A stretch of 11,299 nucleotides of DNA, taken from the NCBI GenBank assembly GCA_002417975.1, contig DIDE01000024.1, forward strand, positions 1 to 11,299. The letters are read 5' to 3'. Origin of the DNA: Eggerthellaceae bacterium UBA5808. Its GTDB lineage: Bacteria; Actinomycetota; Coriobacteriia; Coriobacteriales; Eggerthellaceae. Within the stretch, counting starts at the first letter, position 1, and every line of letters starts with the position of its first letter. The position numbers and the translations under genes were made by a program. Below are positions 1 through 6,197 of this stretch, piece by piece. The notes below the pieces were generated by a model. That model was given only the letters and a program-made list of their open reading frames with translations. It was not told the origin of the DNA and ran no database searches.

Positions 1-656
1 GCTCCATCTATATTCATGACGCATGCTTGATCTGCTGCACAAACGATATCTGCACCGCTTTGGTCGATTGTTTTGCATTTCTCTCTTACCATTGCTCCCG
101 ATATTTTTGGCTCTTTCACCGAAAATGTTCCTCCAAAGCCACAGCATCGTTCTGCGTGTTCAAGTTCAAGGATTGTTAACCCTTTAACTTTTGAAAGCAA
201 GGCTAGCGGTTCTTTTTCAATTTTGAGCATACGTGTGAGATGACATGAACGGTGGTACACAATTGAAGCATTAAGCGTTGCTCCAACATTGGTTAGTTGG
301 AGATCATTGACAAGGAAATCGCTGAATTCATGTGAATGCGCAACAAGTGTATCAAGCTTTTCTTTGTATTCTGGAGCACGTGTTAGAAGGTCAGGGTAGT
401 CATCGACGACTGCGCTCAAACATGATCCGCTCAAAAAAACAATTGTTTCGTATTCGGCATATGCGTCGATGATCTTTTTGATAACAGGGAGGCTTCTAGC
501 TGCATAGCCTGAATTAAATAAGGGCTGCCCACAACAAATCTGTTGATGTGGAAGTGTAAGGGTACACCCTACTTTTTCTAAGACGCGCACAGCCGCTTTC
601 CCAACTTCGGGATAGAGCGTATCAACGATACAACCCGGAAAGAATGCTACTTGCAT
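1..656 (-). CDS. lutA: LutA/LldE-type (Fe-S)-binding lactate oxidation subunit, 3' end missing
   Basis: This gene starts at ATG 656 and runs off the left edge. About 218 residues are visible, and families of this kind are usually near 240, so roughly 20 to 25 are missing. It contains two cysteine-rich CCG domains. The first has C9 in the N-terminal FFPGC motif and C41-C42 in ICCGQP. The second has C138 in HRSCH and C171-C172 in RCCGFGG. These are the likely Fe-S ligands. In the family (LutA of Bacillus, YkgE/LldE of E. coli) the protein acts with LutB and LutC in the cytoplasm to oxidise L-lactate to pyruvate. The start is fixed by GAGAGGA (664-670, minus strand) seven bases upstream. A divergent lactate permease supports a lactate role, and lutB/lutC would be expected beyond the left edge. 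A glycolate oxidase or heterodisulfide reductase type subunit with the same domains cannot be excluded. Confidence 0.85.
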   Translation of the reverse strand, partial: MQVAFFPGCIVDTLYPEVGKAAVRVLEKVGCTLTLPHQQICCGQPLFNSGYAARSLPVIKKIIDAYAEYETIVFLSGSCLSAVVDDYPDLLTRAPEYKEKLDTLVAHSHEFSDFLVNDLQLTNVGATLNASIVYHRSCHLTRMLKIEKEPLALLSKVKGLTILELEHAERCCGFGGTFSVKEPKISGAMVREKCKTIDQSGADIVCAADQACVMNIDG

Positions 657-896
657 GCAAAGTTCCTCTCTCTTTGAATAACCTTGGCTTAAAATACGAT
701 GATTATTCTTAAAGAGAAACATTCATAAAGTATCGCATCGTAAATCTTTTCTAGATTTTCGGTAATAGGTGTATAACGCGACAAGCTTAGAAGTATTAGA
801 TGCATTCATCCTTATAGTTCGCGTGTATCCATAAAGTTTGCTCCCTATTTCTCCATGATTCTTAGTTCTTATATGTTTCGGTGACGTATATACATC

Positions 897-926
897 TTGA
901 TATGATCGATTCTTTATCGGTAGTAT
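897..926 (+). promoter_or_regulatory. Candidate promoter for lctP
   Basis: TTGATA at 897-902 resembles a -35 box. TAGTAT at 921-926 resembles a -10 box (4 of 6 consensus bases). The spacer is 18 bases, which would place the transcription start near 933 and give a leader of about 75 bases. The region is AT-rich, so chance matches are likely. Confidence 0.3.
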
Positions 927-939
927 CTGAGATCTGATA
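924..939. promoter_or_regulatory. Imperfect palindrome, candidate operator for the lactate genes
   Basis: The 16-base sequence TATCTGAGATCTGATA reads the same on both strands at 12 of 16 positions, with TATC/GATA ends and a GA..TC core. It overlaps the candidate lctP -10 box and its expected start site, a position where a repressor could block the polymerase. Lactate permease genes are often controlled by GntR- or LysR-type regulators, but I do not recognise this site as belonging to a named regulator, and no regulator gene is visible in the window. Confidence 0.3.
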
Positions 940-1009
940 TATACATAACAATTTCTAAAGGAGGAAACATCTGAGCACGATAGGGGATACCCATTACAAG
1001 GGAGGCTAT

Positions 1010-2692
1010 ATGTATGCACTAATTGCTTTACTACCTATTTTGTTTGTTGTATTGCTTATGGCCATAGCTAATGTTGTGGCAAAAAAAGCTCTTATGATTG
1101 GTTGGATTGCTGCTGCACTTATCGCATTAATGATTTGGCGTATGGATGGTTATTATGTTCTCGCTTATTCACTGTATGGCGCGATGAGCTCGATTGATGT
1201 AATTATCATTATATTTGGAGCAATTCTTCTTATGAATACGCTAAAGCGATCGGGCGCAATGAGCACCATTAATAGAGGATTTTCGCAAATAAGTGCCGAC
1301 CCACGCATCCAAGCAGTCATAATCGGATTTCTATTCGGTTCGTTTATCGAGGGGGCTGCAGGTTTTGGAACGCCGGCTGCACTTGCCGCGCCTTTACTTA
1401 TAAGTATTGGTTTTCCACCATTAGCTGCTGCTATGATCGCACTTATTTATAATTCGACGCCTGTACCGTTCGGCGCCGTAGGGACGCCAGTCAATTCAGC
1501 GTACGCTGTGGTCGAAGAAGCTATTTCTTCTCTTGGTGTACAAGGCGATGCGTATCGACTTGCCTTGTCTGCATGGTCGGCCATTCCTAATACTATTGCA
1601 TGTCTCTTTGTTGTCTTTTTTGGCGTGTGCATGCTTGTTAAGCTATTCGGTCCAGAAAAATCTTTTAAACCGGCGTTAGCTGTTTTACCTTTTTGTTTGT
1701 TCACAAGCTGTGTGTATCTAGTCCCTTATGTTATATCTGCAGTGTATCTTGGCCCCGAGTTTCCGGCCCTTTTCGCTGCTATCGTCACGTTGCCAATTAT
1801 TATTGCTGCGATCCATCATAAAGTTCTTATCCCTAAAACTATCTGGTCATTTAAGCCAAAAGAATCGTGGGATGATTCTTGGAAGGCGCGAACTGAAATC
1901 ACAATCAATACTTCTACTAAAATGTCATTGCTTCGTGCGTGGATGCCCTACATTATTATTCCAATTATTCTCGTTTTGACTCGTCTTCCATTTTTACCAC
2001 TCAAAGGCTTAATGACATCTCCTGCGATGACGTTTACTATTCCAACATTGTTTGGCATTGAAGGTCTTACCTATTCATGGAAGATTATTAATAATCCAGG
2101 TCTAATTCCCTTTATTTTCGTTGTTTTTATTGCATTTTTTATTCATCATGTAACGAGGTCAGATCAGAAAAAGATTTTTATCGAAACATTTCGTCAACTA
2201 TCAGGTGCTGCGATTGCTTTACTCTTTGGATTCGCTCTTGTTCAGCTCTATCGATTTAGTAATTTCAATTCATCTGGCATGGACAGTATGCTTATTATTA
2301 TGGCGCAAGGTGTAGCAGGCGTTGCAGGTAGCTTATATTTTGTAGTTAGTCCTTTTATAGGTATTCTTGGGTCGTTTATTTCGGGGTCTGCAACTGTTTC
2401 TAATATACTTTTTTCTTCATTACAATTTGAGACTGCATTTATGCTTGGACTTCCAACTATTTTGATCATTGCTCTTCAGAGTATGGGAAGTGCCGTTGGC
2501 AATATGATATGCGTTAATAATATTGTCGCTGCATGCGCAACATGTGGAACAATTGGAAGTGAAGGGAAATTACTTAGAACTAATATTGTTCCATGCCTAA
2601 TATATACCTGTATAGTTACCTGCATAGTTGGTCTACTAATCGTCTTAGGATACGACCCGCTTAATGCGCTTATCGATGGTGGAAGTGGCTAG
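1010..2692 (+). CDS. lctP: L-lactate permease, LctP/LldP family
   Basis: This 560-residue protein is an inner-membrane lactate permease, expected to bring in lactate (and possibly glycolate) by proton symport. It is hydrophobic throughout, with about 12 to 14 membrane segments by eye. The family signatures are present: EGAAGFGTP at residues 114-122 and NSTPVPFGAVGTP from residue 148. A hydrophilic loop lies near residues 275-310, and a GSAVGN-type glycine-rich stretch lies near the C-terminus. The length is close to the family's usual 530-560. ATG 1010 is preceded by GGGAGG (1000-1005, 4-base spacer). A stronger AAAGGAGG at 957-964 stands 6 bases before an in-frame CTG at 971, which would add 13 residues. 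I keep ATG because the family's first membrane segment begins right there (ALIALLPILF). The divergent lutA-like gene supports lactate as substrate. Confidence 0.93.
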   Translation: MYALIALLPILFVVLLMAIANVVAKKALMIGWIAAALIALMIWRMDGYYVLAYSLYGAMSSIDVIIIIFGAILLMNTLKRSGAMSTINRGFSQISADPRIQAVIIGFLFGSFIEGAAGFGTPAALAAPLLISIGFPPLAAAMIALIYNSTPVPFGAVGTPVNSAYAVVEEAISSLGVQGDAYRLALSAWSAIPNTIACLFVVFFGVCMLVKLFGPEKSFKPALAVLPFCLFTSCVYLVPYVISAVYLGPEFPALFAAIVTLPIIIAAIHHKVLIPKTIWSFKPKESWDDSWKARTEITINTSTKMSLLRAWMPYIIIPIILVLTRLPFLPLKGLMTSPAMTFTIPTLFGIEGLTYSWKIINNPGLIPFIFVVFIAFFIHHVTRSDQKKIFIETFRQLSGAAIALLFGFALVQLYRFSNFNSSGMDSMLIIMAQGVAGVAGSLYFVVSPFIGILGSFISGSATVSNILFSSLQFETAFMLGLPTILIIALQSMGSAVGNMICVNNIVAACATCGTIGSEGKLLRTNIVPCLIYTCIVTCIVGLLIVLGYDPLNALIDGGSG

Positions 2693-2754
2693 CACGTACT
2701 AGCTATAAAGACATAAGGAATCGCATACTAGTTAAAATATAGGCAACAAATAGT

Positions 2755-2823
2755 GAGGAGCTGCCCTGCGTGCGGGCCTTTGCTATCAAACGAAAAGGGG
2801 ATAGCAAAGGCCTACTGCTCTTC
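2755..2823. repeat. Large bipartite inverted repeat (hairpin) after lctP
   Basis: A perfect 13-bp inverted repeat pairs GGCCTTTGCTATC (2775-2787) with GATAGCAAAGGCC (2800-2812) around a 12-base loop. Outside it a second 7-bp helix pairs 2755-2761 with 2817-2823, including one G-U. This leaves a 13-base bulge on the 5' side (containing a GCCC/GGGC pair that could fold locally) and 4 bases on the 3' side. No T-run follows, so it is not a classic intrinsic terminator. It could be a 3'-end stabiliser of lctP mRNA, a bidirectional terminator, a dispersed palindrome, or part of a long rny leader. Confidence 0.6.
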
Positions 2824-2944
2824 GTATTCTCATGCAAACTTCGTGTTTTTGCATTCTGACCTCCATTGTCTCTTTTCATTTATTGTAAAAACCTCTACTA
2901 TATATAGAGCGTGAGATTGGTCATCAGAGATGATGTTTAATATA

Positions 2945-2950
2945 TATAAT
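2945..2950 (+). promoter_or_regulatory. Possible -10 box of an rny promoter
   Basis: This is a perfect TATAAT in a very AT-rich stretch, about 100 bases before the rny start. No good -35 box lies 16 to 18 bases upstream (the bases there read around CATCAG). If used, transcription would begin near 2957 and the short leader would contain the terminator hairpin but not the upstream complement at 2908-2917. Confidence 0.3.
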
Positions 2951-2987
2951 TACATAAATTAAAGAGTGCATAACTGCTCACATCTCA

Positions 2988-3018
2988 TGCTAGGTATTCG
3001 TATACCCGGCATTTTTTT
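2988..3018 (+). terminator. Intrinsic terminator just upstream of rny
   Basis: TGCTAGGTAT (2988-2997) pairs with ATACCCGGCA (3002-3011) across a TCGT tetraloop. There is one A-C mismatch and one G-U pair, and seven T residues follow at 3012-3018. This is a textbook hairpin plus U-run. It could end lctP read-through, but its place directly before the rny ribosome binding site argues for attenuation of rny. Confidence 0.75.
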
Positions 3019-3050
3019 ATGCTGTGTCAAATTTATTGAAAGGGGTTCTG

Positions 3051-4625
3051 ATGTCCAGTACAGTCATTGGAATCGTCATTGCTGTTGTTGGAATTATCGT
3101 TGGAATCATTATTGCTCGCGTAATGATTCAGTCGTCAACTAAACGCACTGCTGACGAGGCGGGATCCATCATTGACAATGCAAAGAAACATGCGGAGACG
3201 CTGCGCAAAGAAGCGCAGATTGAAGCAAAAGATGAGGCGTATAAAATGCGCCAGCGTGTTGAGTCAGAGAATAAAGATCGACTCAAAGAGGCTCGTAAAG
3301 CCGAAGATCGTTTAAATCAGCGTGAGAAATCTCTTGATCATCGAAGCGACTCACTCGATGCACGTGAACATCAGATTTCGTCTCTTCAAGGTCAGGTTGA
3401 TAAACATTCACGTGATCTAAAATCATACGAGATGGATTTGGACGAAAAACGTAAATCGCTGGAATCATCTCATGAAGAGATCAATCGCAGACTTGAAAAA
3501 GTTGCCGGTTTATCGGCCGATGAAGCCAAAACCGAGCTGCTTGATAACCTCAAAACTGAAGTAGATTGTGAATCTGCAACAATTATTCGTGATTCCGAAG
3601 CGAGGACTAAAGCTGAAGCGGATAAAAAGTCACGCGAAATTCTTTCACTTGCTATTCAGCGTGTTGCTGCTGACCATACTGCAGAAATGACGGTTTCAAC
3701 TATTCATATTCCGTCGGATGATCTCAAAGGTCGCATCATTGGTCGTGAGGGACGCAATATTCGTTCGTTCGAACAACTTACGGGTACAAATCTTATTATC
3801 GACGACACACCTGAATGCGTTACGATTTCATGTTTTGATCCAGTCCGTCGTGAAATCGGACGTGTAACGATGGAAAATTTGATTGCTGATGGTCGTATTC
3901 ATCCTGCGCGCATTGAAGAAATGTTTAAAAAAGCAAGCAAGCTTGTTAACCAAAAGGTTAAAGAAGCAGGGGAGCAGGCAACCTTCGATACAGGCGTTCA
4001 TGATTTACACCCTGAGCTTGAGCAAACGCTTGGTCGTTTGTTATATCGAACTTCTTATGGTCAGAATGTCCTTGACCACTCGCTTGAAGTTGCATACCTG
4101 AGTGGTGTTATGGCATCTGAGCTTGGATTAGATCCCGCGTCGGCAAAACGTGCTGGGTTGCTTCATGATATCGGCAAAGCTGTTGACCATGAAGTCGACG
4201 GCAGCCATGCCGTAATTGGTGCTGATTTGGCTCGTCGTTTTGGCGAGAAACCTGAGATTGTTCACGCTATTGAGGCGCATCATAATGATGTCGATCCTAA
4301 CAGTGTATTGGATGTACTTGTTCAGGCAGCAGATGCTGTATCGGCTGCGCGTCCTGGCGCTCGTAAGGAGACACTTGACGCGTACGTTAAACGTCTCGAA
4401 AAGCTTGAAGAGATCGCCAACGCTCATGATGGTGTTACGCGGACCTACGCTATTCAAGCAGGTCGAGAGGTACGTGTCATGGTTGAGCCGGAATCGGTTG
4501 ATGAAGCTTCATGCACTGTTTTGGCGCATGATATCGCCCATCAGATTGAAAGTGAAATGCAATATCCTGGCCAGGTGAAAGTTGTAGTAATCCGCGAGAG
4601 TCGCGCAGTCGATTACGCTAAATAG
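3051..4625 (+). CDS. rny: Ribonuclease Y
   Basis: This 524-residue protein is a membrane-anchored endoribonuclease that starts mRNA decay, close in length to Bacillus RNase Y (about 520). Domains in order: one N-terminal membrane helix (residues about 4-25); a long charged coiled coil (about 30-165); a KH RNA-binding domain with GRIIGREGRNIR at 227-238; and an HD hydrolase domain with the metal-binding His-Asp pair at 372-373 (HDIGK), followed by EAHHND. A GTG at 3024 is also in frame but has no ribosome binding site and lies right behind the terminator. ATG 3051 has AAAGGGG (3039-3045) at good spacing and puts the membrane helix at the N-terminus, so I chose it. The next gene starts 8 bases after the stop, suggesting co-transcription. 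The leader terminator suggests expression is tuned by attenuation, which is inference. Confidence 0.96.
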   Translation: MSSTVIGIVIAVVGIIVGIIIARVMIQSSTKRTADEAGSIIDNAKKHAETLRKEAQIEAKDEAYKMRQRVESENKDRLKEARKAEDRLNQREKSLDHRSDSLDAREHQISSLQGQVDKHSRDLKSYEMDLDEKRKSLESSHEEINRRLEKVAGLSADEAKTELLDNLKTEVDCESATIIRDSEARTKAEADKKSREILSLAIQRVAADHTAEMTVSTIHIPSDDLKGRIIGREGRNIRSFEQLTGTNLIIDDTPECVTISCFDPVRREIGRVTMENLIADGRIHPARIEEMFKKASKLVNQKVKEAGEQATFDTGVHDLHPELEQTLGRLLYRTSYGQNVLDHSLEVAYLSGVMASELGLDPASAKRAGLLHDIGKAVDHEVDGSHAVIGADLARRFGEKPEIVHAIEAHHNDVDPNSVLDVLVQAADAVSAARPGARKETLDAYVKRLEKLEEIANAHDGVTRTYAIQAGREVRVMVEPESVDEASCTVLAHDIAHQIESEMQYPGQVKVVVIRESRAVDYAK

Positions 4626-4633
4626 GTTGAAAT

Positions 4634-5722
4634 GTGTCCTCTGATAAACTGACAGATTTCATTGAAGATGTTACAGGTGATAGCCATCTCCGAGTCGAAG
4701 ACGATCTCGGAGATGGCTTTGTTCGTCTCCGTGTGTCCGAAGCTGAACGTAGACAGGCTCGTCATGATATTCGTTCAAGCGAAGATATTGTTATAGAAAT
4801 GCTTCGTAATGCTCGTGATGCAGGTGCTCATAATATATTTGTTGCATCGCATAAAGTTGATAACCATCGCATCATCGTTATTGTTGATGACGGAAATGGC
4901 GTTCCTTATACACTGCGAGATCGGATCTTCGACGCGCGTGTAACTTCTAAACTTGATACCGTTCATATGGACGCCTGGGGCGTTCATGGACGTGGAATGG
5001 CATTATATTCAATTAAAATTAATGCCCAAAAGGCCTATGTCGTTGATTCGCTTATTAAGGGCGGTAGTTCTTTCTTTGTTGAAACTGATACTAATACGCT
5101 ATCTGAAAAACGCGACCAATCAACTAAACCCTTCTTTTCTATCGATGATACTGGCGTTTTAACCGTACGAGGACCGCGAAATATTTATCGTACAATTGCC
5201 GAAATGGCATATTTGGATCGTGATGAATGTACGGTGTATTACGGTTCTCCTGTCGATATTGCATCAACCCTGTATGCCTTTGGAAGTTCTTTAGTGCCAA
5301 GTACCCAACGGGTATTTGGGAAAGATTTGTCAGAAATTCCCTTATGTAAACGTCTTGCTTTTGCACGCTCTCCTGAATCATTTGTTTCTATTGCTCATAA
5401 TCTTGGATTGGAACTTTCGGAGCGCAGTGCGCGCCGCATTATTGATCAAGAAATACCATCACTTAATCCAGTTGTTGATGCACTCACTATTCATCGTCAA
5501 GGTGAAGAACGTACTTCTAAGAAATCACGTAATCAGGCGCCTCGAGGTGATCAACGGGGCTTCCATTTAGCACAACAAGATAGAGATGAACTTATTGATA
5601 AAATTCGTCCGCTTTATCGTGATCTTGCTGATCGCTATTACCTTGATCCAGCTGTTGATCCTGAAATTACCACACGAGCTGATCGACTTACTATCACCAT
5701 ACCGCTTCGTCGACTTCTATAG
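4634..5722 (+). CDS. Uncharacterised GHKL-fold (HATPase_c) ATP-binding protein
   Basis: This 362-residue protein carries the Bergerat ATP-binding fold shared by Hsp90, MutL, gyrase B and histidine kinases. The N box is EMLRNARDAG (E55, N59), the G1 box is DDGNGVP (D85-P91), and the G2 box is GVHGRGMA (G116-A123). A conserved lysine in TSK (106) precedes G2. The acidic residue at position 55, where MutL and Hsp90 have a catalytic Glu, suggests hydrolysis rather than kinase activity; this is inference, as no kinase dimerisation or His-phosphotransfer region is visible. Residues about 130-280 match no domain I know. A basic stretch at 286-302 (KKSR, PRGDQRG) separates a C-terminal segment. It starts at GTG 4634, 8 bases after rny, with only a weak ribosome binding site, so translation is probably coupled. 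I believe similar proteins sit beside rny in other Coriobacteriia. The function is unknown; a role with RNase Y or in RNA or DNA metabolism is a guess. Confidence 0.85.
   Translation: MSSDKLTDFIEDVTGDSHLRVEDDLGDGFVRLRVSEAERRQARHDIRSSEDIVIEMLRNARDAGAHNIFVASHKVDNHRIIVIVDDGNGVPYTLRDRIFDARVTSKLDTVHMDAWGVHGRGMALYSIKINAQKAYVVDSLIKGGSSFFVETDTNTLSEKRDQSTKPFFSIDDTGVLTVRGPRNIYRTIAEMAYLDRDECTVYYGSPVDIASTLYAFGSSLVPSTQRVFGKDLSEIPLCKRLAFARSPESFVSIAHNLGLELSERSARRIIDQEIPSLNPVVDALTIHRQGEERTSKKSRNQAPRGDQRGFHLAQQDRDELIDKIRPLYRDLADRYYLDPAVDPEITTRADRLTITIPLRRLL
4682..4718. repeat. Perfect 13-bp inverted repeat inside the ATPase gene
   Basis: AGCCATCTCCGAG (4682-4694) and CTCGGAGATGGCT (4706-4718) are exact reverse complements separated by 11 bases. 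They cover codons 17 to 28 of the ATPase gene and are followed by TTGTT. In mRNA they would make a strong hairpin some 50 bases after the start codon. It could slow translation, act as a weak internal terminator for rny transcripts, or mark a processing site between the two cistrons. Confidence 0.75.
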
Positions 5723-5752
5723 GTATAGCGACGTTTTGCCAGTCACTTCTAA

Positions 5753-5781
5753 TTGCGACTGTCTCATGAAATAGGTACAAT
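5753..5781 (+). promoter_or_regulatory. Sigma-70-type promoter for spoVS-miaB
   Basis: TTGCGA (5753-5758, 4 of 6 consensus) and TACAAT (5776-5781, 5 of 6) are separated by exactly 17 bases. This predicts a start near 5788 and an 80-base leader. A small inverted repeat (CAGTC 5740-5744, GACTG 5757-5761) straddles the -35 box and might be an operator. In the leader, CGTTT (5796-5800) with AAACG (5818-5822) and GTTG (5803-5806) with CAAC (5810-5813) could form a weak two-step hairpin. No terminator follows the ATPase gene, so read-through from rny is also likely. Confidence 0.6.
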
Positions 5782-5867
5782 ATTATCAAAGCATACGTTT
5801 AAGTTGCGTCAACAAACAAACGAAGCTTACCAATGATAGTGGTATATACACAGATAAAGGAAACGAC

Positions 5868-6197
5868 GTGACGGCTCAAATACACGATGAACCCTCAATT
5901 GGGTTTCTCAAAGTTTCTTCTAAATCATCACCTGCATCAGTTGCTGGTGCAATTGCTGGGATGATTAAAGATGGCGCTCCTGTTGAGCTTCAAGCAGTTG
6001 GTGCTGGTGCGGTAAATCAAGCAGTAAAGGCGATCGCTATATCAAGAGGTTTTTTATCACCTATTGGAATTGAGATATCCTGCGTTCCTTCTTTTACCGA
6101 TATTGTTATTGATGGTGACTATCGCACTGCTATTCGTTTTGCGATTATTGCTTCAATTTCGCATGGTGCATCGGTTCCTGTTTCAACGGATAAGTGA
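5868..6197 (+). CDS. spoVS: Stage V sporulation protein S (SpoVS) family
   Basis: This 109-residue protein belongs to the SpoVS family of small proteins, with an Alba-like fold thought to bind nucleic acids. It matches the family over almost its whole length: LKVSSKSSPASVAGAIAG (14-31), VGAGAVNQAVKA, ARG-like ISRGFLSP, and FTDIVIDG followed by RTAI. It is longer than Bacillus SpoVS (86 residues), with about 10 extra residues at the N-terminus and a C-terminal tail. The GTG start is supported by AAAGGA (5856-5861) six bases upstream. The stop overlaps the miaB start by 4 bases, so translation is coupled. In Bacillus, spoVS affects sporulation and septation and lies near rny. The job in this organism, which shows no sign of sporulation here, is not known. 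Confidence 0.93.
   Translation: MTAQIHDEPSIGFLKVSSKSSPASVAGAIAGMIKDGAPVELQAVGAGAVNQAVKAIAISRGFLSPIGIEISCVPSFTDIVIDGDYRTAIRFAIIASISHGASVPVSTDK

Larger units (their letters stand above)
657..1009. promoter_or_regulatory. Divergent control region between lutA and lctP
   Basis: This 353-base AT-rich stretch lies between two divergent genes, so promoters for both must lie here or nearby. I see no convincing gene in it. Visible elements are a 6-bp inverted repeat (742-747 AAATCT with 753-758 AGATTT, 5-base spacer), an imperfect 16-bp palindrome at 924-939, a candidate lctP promoter at 897-926, and two Shine-Dalgarno-like sequences (957-964 and 1000-1005). I could not pick a clear promoter for the lutA direction. 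Confidence 0.6.
2693..3050 (+). promoter_or_regulatory. Structured intergenic leader upstream of rny
   Basis: This 358-base gap between lctP and rny has no credible gene. In order it holds: a large hairpin at 2755-2823; a smaller hairpin at 2832-2854 (ATGCAAA pairing with TTTGCAT); a segment at 2908-2917 complementary to 2982-2991; a perfect TATAAT at 2945-2950; an intrinsic terminator at 2988-3018; and the rny ribosome binding site AAAGGGG at 3039-3045. The terminator's T-run ends 32 bases before the rny start codon, so there is little room for a separate promoter after it. Transcripts reaching rny must therefore pass through the terminator, the usual layout of a transcription attenuator. 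A TAAAAT at 2733-2738 is another weak -10 candidate. Confidence 0.55.

Noticed and set aside
723..1019. 98-codon open frame on the minus strand in the lutA-lctP gap
   Set aside because: It lies across the control region, overlaps the lctP start and ribosome binding sites, resembles no protein family I know and has a low-complexity composition typical of AT-rich noncoding DNA.
2832..2888. Possible 18-residue leader peptide upstream of rny
   Set aside because: It has no ribosome binding site, its start codon lies in a hairpin arm, and it shows no run of a regulatory amino acid.
2930..2962. Ten-codon ORF (MMFNIYNYIN) between the antiterminator arm and the terminator
   Set aside because: It is most likely a by-product of the AT-rich -10 region; the ribosome binding site is weak and there is no clear codon signal.
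3024..3050. Earlier GTG start for rny
   Set aside because: No ribosome binding site precedes it and it falls six bases after the terminator T-run; ATG 3051 has a good site and places the membrane helix at the N-terminus.
4128..4457. 109-codon minus-strand frame within rny
   Set aside because: It is a shadow of the rny HD-domain coding region, with no family resemblance and no ribosome binding site.
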